In this document: piece by piece, positions 51,191-58,865 of the stretch
Position numbering within the stretch: the stretch's first letter is position 1
Layout of the letters: each line of letters starts with the position of its first letter
Origin: Chryseobacterium sp. OSA05B
Lineage (GTDB): Bacteria; Bacteroidota; Bacteroidia; Flavobacteriales; Weeksellaceae
Direction: 5' to 3'
Assembly: GCF_019970065.1 (NCBI RefSeq)
Contig: NZ_JAHXYH010000003.1
Span: 248,001-312,000, forward strand
DNA length: 64,000 bases
Program-made: the position numbers and the translations under genes
The notes under the pieces: generated by a model
Told to the model about the DNA's origin: nothing
The model's database searches: none
What the model saw: only the letters and a program-made list of their open reading frames with translations

Positions 51191-52396
51191 ATGATGAAGA
51201 ATGAAACAAGAAAGAATGCTTCCTATGTTCTGATGCTGATCAATGTACTGGTTGTAATTCTGGTCTCCAGCAATCTGCGATCTCCTATTATTTCCGTATC
51301 TCCGGTATTGTCCGACATACGGAATGCATTGAACCTGAATAGTTTTCAGGTCAGTCTGCTTACGTCTATCCCACTGTTTATGTTTGCAACCTGTTCCGTT
51401 TTGGTCAGCAGATTTTCGCATAAATTCAGCATCAGCAGATTCCTGATGTATTCTCTGATTATTTTGAGTTTCGGATTGTTTCTACGGATTACAGGCTCTC
51501 TTTCGATGCTTTTTGCAGGATCCGTATTCATAGGCCTTGGAATCTGTATCGGAAATGTGGTGACACCGGGTTATATCAAGAATAACTTCCCAAAACAGAT
51601 TGGCCTGATGACCGGTATTTTTGCAGTATCTATGAATCTTACCGCAGCTCTGGCATCAGGTTTCAGTGTAAGAATCGGTGAATGGACGGGATTCGGGTGG
51701 CGGGGTTCGCTGGGAATCTGGCTGGTGATTGCCGGATTGGGCCTTTTTGTTCTGATTCTCGAACTGATATTCAATAAAAAAAATCCGGGTCAGGCAAAAG
51801 CGGCATTAACTGTTTCTGATTTCAATATGTTTAAATCTGCTCAGGCATGGAATATCAGCATTTTTATGGGGCTGCAGTCATTGTTTTATTACTGTATGAT
51901 GGCCTGGCTGCCGTCATTTTTGACTGATTACAATATGCAGGGCGAAAGTACCGGATGGGTTCTCTTCGTCATTCAGATTACCATGATTCCTGTTACCTTC
52001 TGTGCCCCGATCATTGCAGGGAAAATGAAAGATCAACGGATTTTGATCGTTCTTATCTGTACTTTAATGTTCGGAAGTACCATGATGTTCGTTTGGCTAC
52101 AGTCTCAATGGATTTACGCGAATGCTATTATTATTGGTCTTTCCAACGGTTTGTCTTTCAGTTTATCCATTCTTTTCTTTTCAACAAGAACAAAAAACAG
52201 CGCTAATGCGGTAAAAATATCCGGAATGGCACAGTCTGTAGGCTATCTTATTGCGGCATTTGGTCCTCCGGTCTTTGGAAAATTGCATGACTGGGATGTT
52301 TCCTGGAAAAGTTCGTTTTACTTTTTAAGTTTCGCCGTCATCCTGATGTTTTATTTTGGAATGAAGGCGGCAAGGAATAGATGTGTGGAGGATTAA
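51191..52396 (+). CDS. MFS transporter, CynX/NimT-like
   Basis: 401 aa with 12 membrane segments. The N-terminal SSNLRSPIISVSPVLSDIRNALNL and GLGICIGNVVTPGYIKNNFPKQIGLMTG motifs are those of the CynX/NimT (cyanate/2-nitroimidazole) MFS branch. Substrate unknown. It is divergent from an AraC regulator that likely controls it. After the stop come degenerate repeats (52401-52556) rather than a terminator. Confidence 0.9.
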   Translation: MMKNETRKNASYVLMLINVLVVILVSSNLRSPIISVSPVLSDIRNALNLNSFQVSLLTSIPLFMFATCSVLVSRFSHKFSISRFLMYSLIILSFGLFLRITGSLSMLFAGSVFIGLGICIGNVVTPGYIKNNFPKQIGLMTGIFAVSMNLTAALASGFSVRIGEWTGFGWRGSLGIWLVIAGLGLFVLILELIFNKKNPGQAKAALTVSDFNMFKSAQAWNISIFMGLQSLFYYCMMAWLPSFLTDYNMQGESTGWVLFVIQITMIPVTFCAPIIAGKMKDQRILIVLICTLMFGSTMMFVWLQSQWIYANAIIIGLSNGLSFSLSILFFSTRTKNSANAVKISGMAQSVGYLIAAFGPPVFGKLHDWDVSWKSSFYFLSFAVILMFYFGMKAARNRCVED

Positions 52397-52400
52397 AGTA

Positions 52401-52556
52401 ACAAAGAGTCAAGAGTCAAGAACCAAGAATAAAAACAACAGATTTTAGATGTCAGATTTCAGAAAAGAGATATGAGATTTCATATTAAGGCAAAGAAATA
52501 AGGAATATTGTTAAATCCGAGCACCATTACTCATTACTCATTACTCATGTATTAAG
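52401..52556. repeat. Degenerate intergenic repeats after the MFS gene
   Basis: AAAGAGTCAAGAGTCAAGAA then CCAAGAAT (52403-52430), GATTTTAGATGTCAGATTTC (52441-52460) and three tandem copies of ATTACTC (52527-52547). The first part matches the copy at 29230. Confidence 0.55.
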
Positions 52557-53303
52557 CTACGTCACTCTTCTTTTGTCGCTGGCTTCCACCCATTCATCTT
52601 TTTGGCATTTTGAGCAGTTTCCGGCATTTCCCTCATGTTTAAATTCCGTATGTCCACAGAAAATACAGGAATAATAGCTTTCTTTAGGGATTATTGTCAA
52701 TGGATCTTCCAACGAATCAGGCATGATGGGAAGTCCATACTTCACGGCTTGATCTTCATGAAAAAATATGCTGATTTCTCCGGAACTCTCTACAATGGCT
52801 ATTTCGATCTGCCCCAATTGGGATACGCCTTTTAATCTGAGCTCAGCAAAGAATTCATCACTACCGAGATTTTCCTTTTTAAAATTATCGATCGCAAATT
52901 CCCCATCTCGGATCAGGCAGGCCGAAGTACCTTCCACCAGCTTCTCAAAACTTTTGCTCTTGGCAATAAAAATTGTAATGATCGTGTATAAAAGAATAAT
53001 AACGATAAAAACCAGGATTGAAGAGACAATTCCCACATCTTTATTAAACATAGGATCACCAGCTGCAGAACCTAAACCGATAATAACGACCAGTTCGAAA
53101 ATAGAAAGCTGCTTCACCCCTCTTTTACCCAAAACCCTTAAGCCAATGATAATAGCCAAAAACATAATGGCAGTCCGGAGTATGATTTCCAAAAGGAAAG
53201 ACCATTCTTCATGTCCCATCAATAATTCTTTCCAGTTAAGTTCTAAGAGAAATAAGGCTAGCATAGATATTAATTTAAAAGGAGTATCCAAAAAATGAGC
53301 CAT
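52557..53303 (-). CDS. DUF421 (YetF-like) membrane protein with C-terminal zinc ribbon
   Basis: 248 aa from the ATG at 53303 (GTG at 53321 is a longer alternative). Three N-terminal membrane helices (ILRTAIMFLAIIIGLRVLGKRG, LSIFELVVIIGLGSAAGDPM, VSSILVFIVIILLYTIITIF) and a soluble DUF421 domain with EGTSACLIRDGEF and LRLKGVSQLGQIEIAIVESSG. The C-terminal CIFCGHTEF...CSKCQKDEW is a rubredoxin-like zinc ribbon, not part of typical YetF. It follows the GNAT gene closely on the same strand, and its start codon lies in a hairpin. Confidence 0.85.
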   Translation of the reverse strand: MAHFLDTPFKLISMLALFLLELNWKELLMGHEEWSFLLEIILRTAIMFLAIIIGLRVLGKRGVKQLSIFELVVIIGLGSAAGDPMFNKDVGIVSSILVFIVIILLYTIITIFIAKSKSFEKLVEGTSACLIRDGEFAIDNFKKENLGSDEFFAELRLKGVSQLGQIEIAIVESSGEISIFFHEDQAVKYGLPIMPDSLEDPLTIIPKESYYSCIFCGHTEFKHEGNAGNCSKCQKDEWVEASDKRRVT

Positions 53304-53317
53304 AGCTATTGGCTCAT
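53295..53317 (-). promoter_or_regulatory. Hairpin over the DUF421 start codon
   Basis: Perfect 8-bp arms ATGAGCCA/TGGCTCAT around a 7-nt loop. In the mRNA the second arm includes part of the AUG at 53303, so the start would be sequestered unless opened by ribosomes finishing the upstream GNAT gene (stop at 53327). Confidence 0.5.
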
Positions 53318-53326
53318 GCACCTCTC

Positions 53327-53857
53327 TTACCTATTCATCCATTCTTCAGCAAGGATTGCATAAATCACATCATCTACCCAAACACCATTGATGTACAAAC
53401 TTTTAATGAAATGCCCTTCCTTTCTGAAACCGATGCGTTCCATCAATTGTAATGAACCTGTATTATCCGGATCAATTGAAGTGGTGATTCTGTGTTTTTG
53501 CAGATCTTTAAACATCAGATTCATCAAACCTTTAAGCGCTTCTGAAGCATATCCTTTATGATGGTGTTTTTTACTTAATGTAATTCCAAATTCTACCTGA
53601 TCACTGTCGATAAAATGTACACCGGTATCACCTATGATTTCTTTCGTTTCCTTATCTGTAATCAGCAACTGATACCATGTTTCCGGCTGATTGAATTCCT
53701 TGAAATTTCTGGTGATGAATGCTTCCACTTCCTCCAATGTTTTGGGGATCCAGCTTTGAAATTTATTCGTTTCCGCATCAGCGCGGTATCCGAAAATGGC
53801 TTCCTTATCATCCATATGAAGATCTCGGAGAAGCAGTCTTTCTGTTTCAAGAATCAT
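53327..53857 (-). CDS. GNAT-family N-acetyltransferase (RimJ/RimL-like)
   Basis: 176 aa. ETERLLLRDLHMDDKEAIFGYRAD at the N-terminus, DQVEFGITLSKKHHHKGYASEALKGLMNLMF containing the acetyl-CoA loop (KKHHHKGYA), and NTGSLQLMERIGFRKEGHF: a complete acetyltransfer_3 domain. Substrate unknown; relatives modify ribosomal-protein or other amines. It lies 23 nt upstream of the DUF421 start and is probably co-transcribed with it. Confidence 0.9.
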   Translation of the reverse strand: MILETERLLLRDLHMDDKEAIFGYRADAETNKFQSWIPKTLEEVEAFITRNFKEFNQPETWYQLLITDKETKEIIGDTGVHFIDSDQVEFGITLSKKHHHKGYASEALKGLMNLMFKDLQKHRITTSIDPDNTGSLQLMERIGFRKEGHFIKSLYINGVWVDDVIYAILAEEWMNR

Positions 53858-54015
53858 TTTATCAATTTTAATAGGCTAAATTATGTAAAATGCCATGATT
53901 TTCAAAAAAAGTGCTTTTGGAACTGCTAAAACAAATGGAGGAAAATCATATGATTCAATAGATTGAAGTCTACAATTTCCCTCCGGAAGTGTATGGTAAG
54001 CTTACAGATCAGGTC

Positions 54016-55338
54016 CTATCCATGATCAGCTGCATGAAGGAGATAATCTGAATTTTTAAAGGTATCCAGTACCTCCAGTATATTCTGATAAATAAAATTC
54101 AATTCCTCTGATGTGATACAGTATGGCGGAACCAAATACATGACATTCCCCAGTGGACGCATGATGATCCCGCGTTCCAGGAATTCATCATAGAGAACCT
54201 TTCCGATCTGATTAAAATAAGAAGTATTTTGGTCTGTTTTATACTCAAAAGCCAGAATAGTTCCGGTCTGACGTACATTTTCAACATCTGAGTGCTTTGA
54301 AAGAATTTTCGTAAAATCTGAATGCTGGTTGCTAATACGCTCAATGGCCGTTAACGTTTCTTCCTGTAATAAAAGTTCCATACTGGCCAGCGCCGCAGTA
54401 CATGCCAAAGGATTGGCCGTAAAAGAATGTCCGTGAAAAAGCGTTTTATACTTGTCATCAGATAAAAAGGCATTGAAAATCTCCTGTGAACAGGTCGTAA
54501 TTCCCATTGGCATTGTTCCACCGGTCAGACCTTTTGAGAAGCACATAATATCCGGCATTTCCGTAAGATGATTGGCTGCGAACAGTTTTCCTGTTCTTCC
54601 GAAACCTGTGAATACTTCGTCCTGGATCATCAGAATTTCTTCATTTCTGCAAAATCTCATCAGCTCATCCAGATGTTTGGCTTCATACATCAGCATACCT
54701 GCAGCGCCTTGCACCAAAGGTTCATAGATAAAACAGGCCGTTTCTTCTGCAAGATCTTTAATCTGAATTTTTATACTTTCCAGATTTTCTGCGTTGGGTG
54801 TATCAATAAATACGACCTCAAAGAGCATACTTCCGAAAGGTTTTGTCCAGACACTTCTTCCGCTTACGGACATCGCCCCGAAGGTATCACCGTGATAAGC
54901 ATTTTTAAAAGCCAGGATCTTCGTTTTTTCTTTCCCTGAATTATAGGCATACTGAATGCACATCTTCAGCGCCGCTTCCACTGCCGTGGAACCGTTATCC
55001 GAATAAAAAACCTTTTTCTGATTCTCAGGCAGCAGTTTTAATAAATTCTCTGACAACTGAACAGCCGGTTCATGCGTAAAGCCTGCAAAAATAACCTGTT
55101 CCAGGGTATTCAGCTGCTGAAAAACACGTTCTGCAATATAAGGATGGGCATGGCCGTGCAAAGTCACCCACCACGATGAAACTGCATCAATATATTTTTT
55201 CCCTTCCTCATCATATAAATAAACGCCTTTTCCTTTTACAATGGGCACTGCATCGCCCGCCGTTTTCATCTGAGTGTAAGGATGCCAGTTGACGGCTTTA
55301 TCCCTTTCGGCAAGATGGGTTTGTATTAATGTTTTCAT
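54016..55338 (-). CDS. bioA: Adenosylmethionine-8-amino-7-oxononanoate aminotransferase
   Basis: 440 aa, PLP enzyme converting KAPA to DAPA with S-adenosylmethionine as amino donor. WHPYTQM (18-24), VSSWWVTLHGHAHPYI (53-68), DNGSTAVEAALKM, MIQDEVFTGFGRTG and the PLP lysine K269 in MCFSKGLTGG identify it. It is the last gene of the leftward biotin operon, separated from bioB by 87 nt that contain a degenerate repeat. Confidence 0.96.
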   Translation of the reverse strand: MKTLIQTHLAERDKAVNWHPYTQMKTAGDAVPIVKGKGVYLYDEEGKKYIDAVSSWWVTLHGHAHPYIAERVFQQLNTLEQVIFAGFTHEPAVQLSENLLKLLPENQKKVFYSDNGSTAVEAALKMCIQYAYNSGKEKTKILAFKNAYHGDTFGAMSVSGRSVWTKPFGSMLFEVVFIDTPNAENLESIKIQIKDLAEETACFIYEPLVQGAAGMLMYEAKHLDELMRFCRNEEILMIQDEVFTGFGRTGKLFAANHLTEMPDIMCFSKGLTGGTMPMGITTCSQEIFNAFLSDDKYKTLFHGHSFTANPLACTAALASMELLLQEETLTAIERISNQHSDFTKILSKHSDVENVRQTGTILAFEYKTDQNTSYFNQIGKVLYDEFLERGIIMRPLGNVMYLVPPYCITSEELNFIYQNILEVLDTFKNSDYLLHAADHG

Positions 55339-55425
55339 TTTTTTTTTTAATTATATGTTAGAAGTTATTGGAGATGATAGTTCTATAAGCCAACCTGTAA
55401 CCCGTACCCCACATCCCGAACCTCG
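55339..55425. repeat. Degenerate repeat in the bioB-bioA gap
   Basis: AACCTGTAACCCGTACCCCA then CATCCCGAACC (55389-55419). The reverse complement resembles GGGTTTCAGGGTGCGAGATA at 57039-57058 in the bioF-bioD gap, so the two operon gaps carry inverted copies of one element. Confidence 0.45.
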
Positions 55426-56418
55426 TTAACAACAAGTACTCTCCTTCATCTTCATCGGTTTCAGACCCAGTTTTTCCAGCATCTGCATATCTTCGGAAAC
55501 GCCCGGATTTGGCGTTACCAATAAGGTTTCTCTTTCTCCTGTAAAAATAGAATTCGCTCCGGCCATAAAACACCAGGCCTGTTCTGTTTCATTCATTTCT
55601 ATTCGTCCTGCACTTAATCTGACCATTGAGGAAGGCATAACAATTCTTGCGGTAGCGATCATTCTGACCATTTCCCAGGTATCTACTTTTTCGTTGTCCT
55701 CAAGCGGTGTTCCAGCTACTCTGGCTAAAGCGTTGATGGGAACTGATTCCGGATGCTTTGGCATGGTGGCCAATGTTAGAAGCATTGAAATTCTATCCCT
55801 GTGCGTTTCTCCAAGTCCGATGATCCCTCCAGAACACACCGTTATTCCTGCATTTCTTACGTTATTGATCGTATTAATCCTGTTATCGAAGGTTCTGGTT
55901 GAGATAATTTCTTCGTAATACTGTTCAGAAGTATCCAGATTATGATTGTAAGCGTATAAACCTGCTTCCTGAAGACGAATGGCCTGTTCCTCGGTAAGCA
56001 TTCCTAAAGTACAGCATACTTCAAGTCCCAGTTCATTTACTCCTTTTACCATATCGATTACCCGGTCGAAATCACGGTTGTTTCGGACTTCACGCCATGC
56101 TGCAGCCATACAGAAACGGGATGAACCACTGTCTTTTGCTTTTTGAGCATGAGCAATAACGGTTTCCGTCGGAAGCAATGCCTGAACTTTGATATTGGTG
56201 TGGTAACGCGCCGCCTGACCACAGTACGAGCAGTCTTCAGGACAACCTCCCGTTTTAATGGATAATAAGGTGGAGATCTGTACTTCTGACGGATCATGCC
56301 ATTCCCGGTGAACGGTGGATGCCTTATAAATAAGTTCCAGCAAAGGCTGGTGGTAAATTTCTTCTATTTCTTCTTTTGTCCAGTTGTTTCTTACGGTTGT
56401 TTTTTTGTCCATTATCAT
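55426..56418 (-). CDS. bioB: Biotin synthase
   Basis: 330 aa radical-SAM enzyme inserting sulfur into dethiobiotin. The CxxxCxxC cluster ligands are C59, C63 and C66 in [27 protein letters not shown] and [16 protein letters not shown] are signatures, and the C-terminus has the [22 protein letters not shown] block. It overlaps the bioD end by 4 nt (M1 at 56418, M3 at 56412), indicating translational coupling. Confidence 0.97.
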   Translation of the reverse strand: MIMDKKTTVRNNWTKEEIEEIYHQPLLELIYKASTVHREWHDPSEVQISTLLSIKTGGCPEDCSYCGQAARYHTNIKVQALLPTETVIAHAQKAKDSGSSRFCMAAAWREVRNNRDFDRVIDMVKGVNELGLEVCCTLGMLTEEQAIRLQEAGLYAYNHNLDTSEQYYEEIISTRTFDNRINTINNVRNAGITVCSGGIIGLGETHRDRISMLLTLATMPKHPESVPINALARVAGTPLEDNEKVDTWEMVRMIATARIVMPSSMVRLSAGRIEMNETEQAWCFMAGANSIFTGERETLLVTPNPGVSEDMQMLEKLGLKPMKMKESTCC

Positions 56419-57029
56419 AAATTTGTTTTTGTTAATTGTTCTGCGGCAGCCTGAATGCTTTCTTTTGTAGGTTGATCAATTTCAGGAATTAGGATGACTC
56501 TTGTTTCTCTTTTAATAAAGTTGCAGATCACCCTTTCAGTATCCGGAGGAAAAGTTCCGTTGAGGATCAGATATTCCAGTTTAAGTTTTTTCTGTTCTAA
56601 TGCCATGATGGAAAGCAAAGTATGATTAATACATCCTAAATAATTCCTCACCACCAATGCCACAGGAAGCTCCAGTTTTTCTATCAGATCGATCATTAAA
56701 ATATCATCCGTAAGCGGAACCATAAGTCCTCCTGCTCCTTCTACAATAAGCTTATTCTCCGTTTCAGGCAGCTGAAACAAGTCAAGATTGATCTGTACAT
56801 TTTCCTCTCTTGCGGATTGATGCGGTGACGCAGCCAGCTTAAAACGGTAGGTTTCCGGTTGACATACTGTGTTTGCTGTCCATGATTCTATTTTATGACT
56901 GTCTGTGTAGTCGAGATCTCCGGACTGTATAGGCTTCCAGTAATCAGCTTTAAAATATTGTGTTAAAACGGCTGAGCATATTGTTTTTCCTACTTCGGTG
57001 CCTATGCCGGTGATGAAGAGTTGGGTCAT
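56415..57029 (-). CDS. bioD: Dethiobiotin synthetase
   Basis: 204 aa ATP-dependent carboxylase closing the ureido ring of DAPA. P-loop GIGTEVGKT (8-16), [11 protein letters not shown] (about 98-108) and [13 protein letters not shown] are diagnostic. It lies between bioF (54 nt gap holding a degenerate repeat) and bioB (4-nt overlap). Confidence 0.95.
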   Translation of the reverse strand: MTQLFITGIGTEVGKTICSAVLTQYFKADYWKPIQSGDLDYTDSHKIESWTANTVCQPETYRFKLAASPHQSAREENVQINLDLFQLPETENKLIVEGAGGLMVPLTDDILMIDLIEKLELPVALVVRNYLGCINHTLLSIMALEQKKLKLEYLILNGTFPPDTERVICNFIKRETRVILIPEIDQPTKESIQAAAEQLTKTNL

Positions 57030-57083
57030 GAGTGTTACGGGTTTCAGGGTGCGAGATACGTGATTCGGGGTCTTAAGTTTGGT
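57030..57083. repeat. Degenerate repeat in the bioF-bioD gap
   Basis: GGGTTTCAGGGTGCGAGATA then CGTGATTCGGGG (57039-57070), of the same family as the inverted copy at 55389-55419. Confidence 0.45.
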
Positions 57084-58184
57084 TTATAGGAATGCCTTAA
57101 TGATTCCTGTGAGTTTTATAATTTCGTTTTTAGTATTGAAGCTGTGGAGGCATATTCTGAGTCTTTCGGTTCCAGCTTTTACAGTTGGACTATAGACGGC
57201 ATAGGTTAAGAAATTATTATCAAAAAGTGCTTTTTGTAAATTTCTTAATTGTTGATTATCCGGAACCAATACAGCCTGTATTGGGCTCAATTCCGAAGAT
57301 GGTGTTTCTATATTTTGATTTCTAAAAATTTCAATGTTGTGATGAAGTTTTTCTGACAGTCCCGGCTTTTGCTTTAAAAATTCATAGCCTGTTTGAATAG
57401 CCATCCATAAAAAATCCTGTGCTGCGGTTGTATAAATAAACGGAGATGCAAAATTCACCAAATATGATTTCACGGTTTCATCACACAAAACAGCCGCACC
57501 ATGTGCTCCTAAAGCTTTTCCATAAGTGATTACGGCGGCAAAAACTTCATTTTGCAACTGGTATTTCTCAATCAAACCAATTCCGAAAACTCCGAAAGCA
57601 TGGGCTTCATCTACAATCAGTGAAGCATTATACCTTTTCGCTAAAGCCGCAATTTCCTGAAGGGGTGCAAGATCTCCATCCATTGAATACAAGCTTTCTA
57701 TGGCAATGTAACAGGGTCCGGACTGCTTTTTCAGCATACTTTCCAAATCTTCCGGATCATTGTGACGGAATTTTAATTTCTTTACATGAGACATCCTGCA
57801 GGCATCATGAACAGAACGGTGGATCTGCTCATCTACAATGATCGTGTCGTGACGGTCCGGCAGTGTAGAAAACAAAGCCAGATTCGCATTGTAGCCGGAA
57901 GAAAAAAGAAGAGTCGCTGGATATTGATGCTGTTCAGCAATGCACATTTCTGCTTCATCAGCGATAGTGCTGTTTCCGCTGATCAGTCTTGAGCCGGAGC
58001 TTCCTGAAAGAAGTTTAGGATTTTCCTGAACCTTCTGAAGCAGTTGTGCCTGAAGTTCTTTATTTCCCGCTAATCCAAGATAGTCGTTGGAATAAAAATC
58101 AATCCCTTCTGATTTTGGCTTTAAAGTCCTTAATATGCTCGCTTCTTTTCTTTTTTCAAGCGCTTCCTGTAATTTCTTAAGCAT
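57084..58184 (-). CDS. bioF: 8-amino-7-oxononanoate synthase
   Basis: 366 aa PLP enzyme condensing a pimeloyl thioester with alanine to give KAPA. YSNDYLGLAGN (31-41), GSGGSRLISGN-like GSSGSRLISG (61-70), VDEAHAFGVFG (191-201) and the PLP lysine K223 in TYGKALGAHGA are present. It overlaps the end of the preceding ferritin-fold gene by 8 nt, so both are translationally coupled. Confidence 0.95.
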   Translation of the reverse strand: MLKKLQEALEKRKEASILRTLKPKSEGIDFYSNDYLGLAGNKELQAQLLQKVQENPKLLSGSSGSRLISGNSTIADEAEMCIAEQHQYPATLLFSSGYNANLALFSTLPDRHDTIIVDEQIHRSVHDACRMSHVKKLKFRHNDPEDLESMLKKQSGPCYIAIESLYSMDGDLAPLQEIAALAKRYNASLIVDEAHAFGVFGIGLIEKYQLQNEVFAAVITYGKALGAHGAAVLCDETVKSYLVNFASPFIYTTAAQDFLWMAIQTGYEFLKQKPGLSEKLHHNIEIFRNQNIETPSSELSPIQAVLVPDNQQLRNLQKALFDNNFLTYAVYSPTVKAGTERLRICLHSFNTKNEIIKLTGIIKAFL

Positions 58185-58800
58185 AATTTAACTCTGAAAC
58201 TTCCTCTGCGATTGCATTGATCCACTGATCATGCAGTTCTTTTTCTATCGCCAGGATATTTTCTGCATGCTGGTTCCAATCCGGAGAAAATTCATTGAGC
58301 TGATTGATCATTTCTTCAAGATGCCCTTCCTCTTCCAGAATAATAGATTTCACCATAATTTTCGAAGATTCTTTGGTCAGAATATCTTGATAAACAGGAT
58401 ATAACTCATCTGCCCGGACTTCAATAGCATAAGTCACAAAAAGATAAGCCGCATATTTCAGCTCTTCCTTATTTAGGGTAAATACAGTTTGAAGATATCT
58501 GCAAGCCTTAACATCTAATGAATGAAGATATTGTCTGGTTGAAATTGGGGCCAAAAGTTCATCAACTTCATAGCTTTTACACAATTCGGGATCTATCTTT
58601 CCAATCTGTTTTTTTAGATAATAAGCGTGGCGGTGTTCTTCAGCAGCATGTTTCAGCTGAATCATAGTTACTGAAACCGGATGTTCACACTTTGATATCT
58701 TTCGGGCGCCTGCATTTTCCATGAATGAAAGCGTATTCAGCCATTTGGCATGGGTTACGCAATCCTGTACAATTCTTTCAAGCAGTTGTTGAAATTCCAT
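58177..58800 (-). CDS. Ferritin-fold (diiron-type) protein heading the biotin operon
   Basis: 207 aa, all-helical, no signal peptide. Ligand spacing of a ferritin-like diiron site is complete: E28 (SFMENAG), E55xxH58 (AEEHRH), E127 (YAIEVRADELYP) and E157xxH160 (LEEEGHLEEM). It is the first gene of the operon and overlaps bioF by 8 nt. I do not recognise it as BioC, BioH, BioG, BioI, BioW or BioZ, and none of these is in the operon. By position it could make the pimeloyl precursor, or protect/supply iron-sulfur BioB. Function is inference; the fold call is fairly secure. Confidence 0.75.
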   Translation of the reverse strand: MEFQQLLERIVQDCVTHAKWLNTLSFMENAGARKISKCEHPVSVTMIQLKHAAEEHRHAYYLKKQIGKIDPELCKSYEVDELLAPISTRQYLHSLDVKACRYLQTVFTLNKEELKYAAYLFVTYAIEVRADELYPVYQDILTKESSKIMVKSIILEEEGHLEEMINQLNEFSPDWNQHAENILAIEKELHDQWINAIAEEVSELNYA

Positions 58801-58817
58801 AGATTTTTATTTTGAAC

Positions 58818-58855
58818 CAAAATTAGTATATTGCCGGACCATTAAAAGGTGCCAG
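58818..58855. promoter_or_regulatory. Control region between the biotin operon and its MocR-type regulator
   Basis: Minus-strand -7 TAATTTTG (58825-58818) puts the operon start near 58811, about 11 nt before the ATG at 58800. No -33 match exists. In its place lie direct repeats TGCCGG (58832-58837) and TGCCAG (58850-58855), 18 bp apart, and an imperfect inverted GGACC/GGTGCC. MocR proteins often bind direct repeats. Confidence 0.5.
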
Positions 58856-58865
58856 TTTTAATATT

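Noticed and set aside
52527..52547. Three ATTACTC units as a possible CRISPR or tandem-repeat array
   Set aside because: Seven-base units without spacers; it is a simple repeat inside a degenerate intergenic region.
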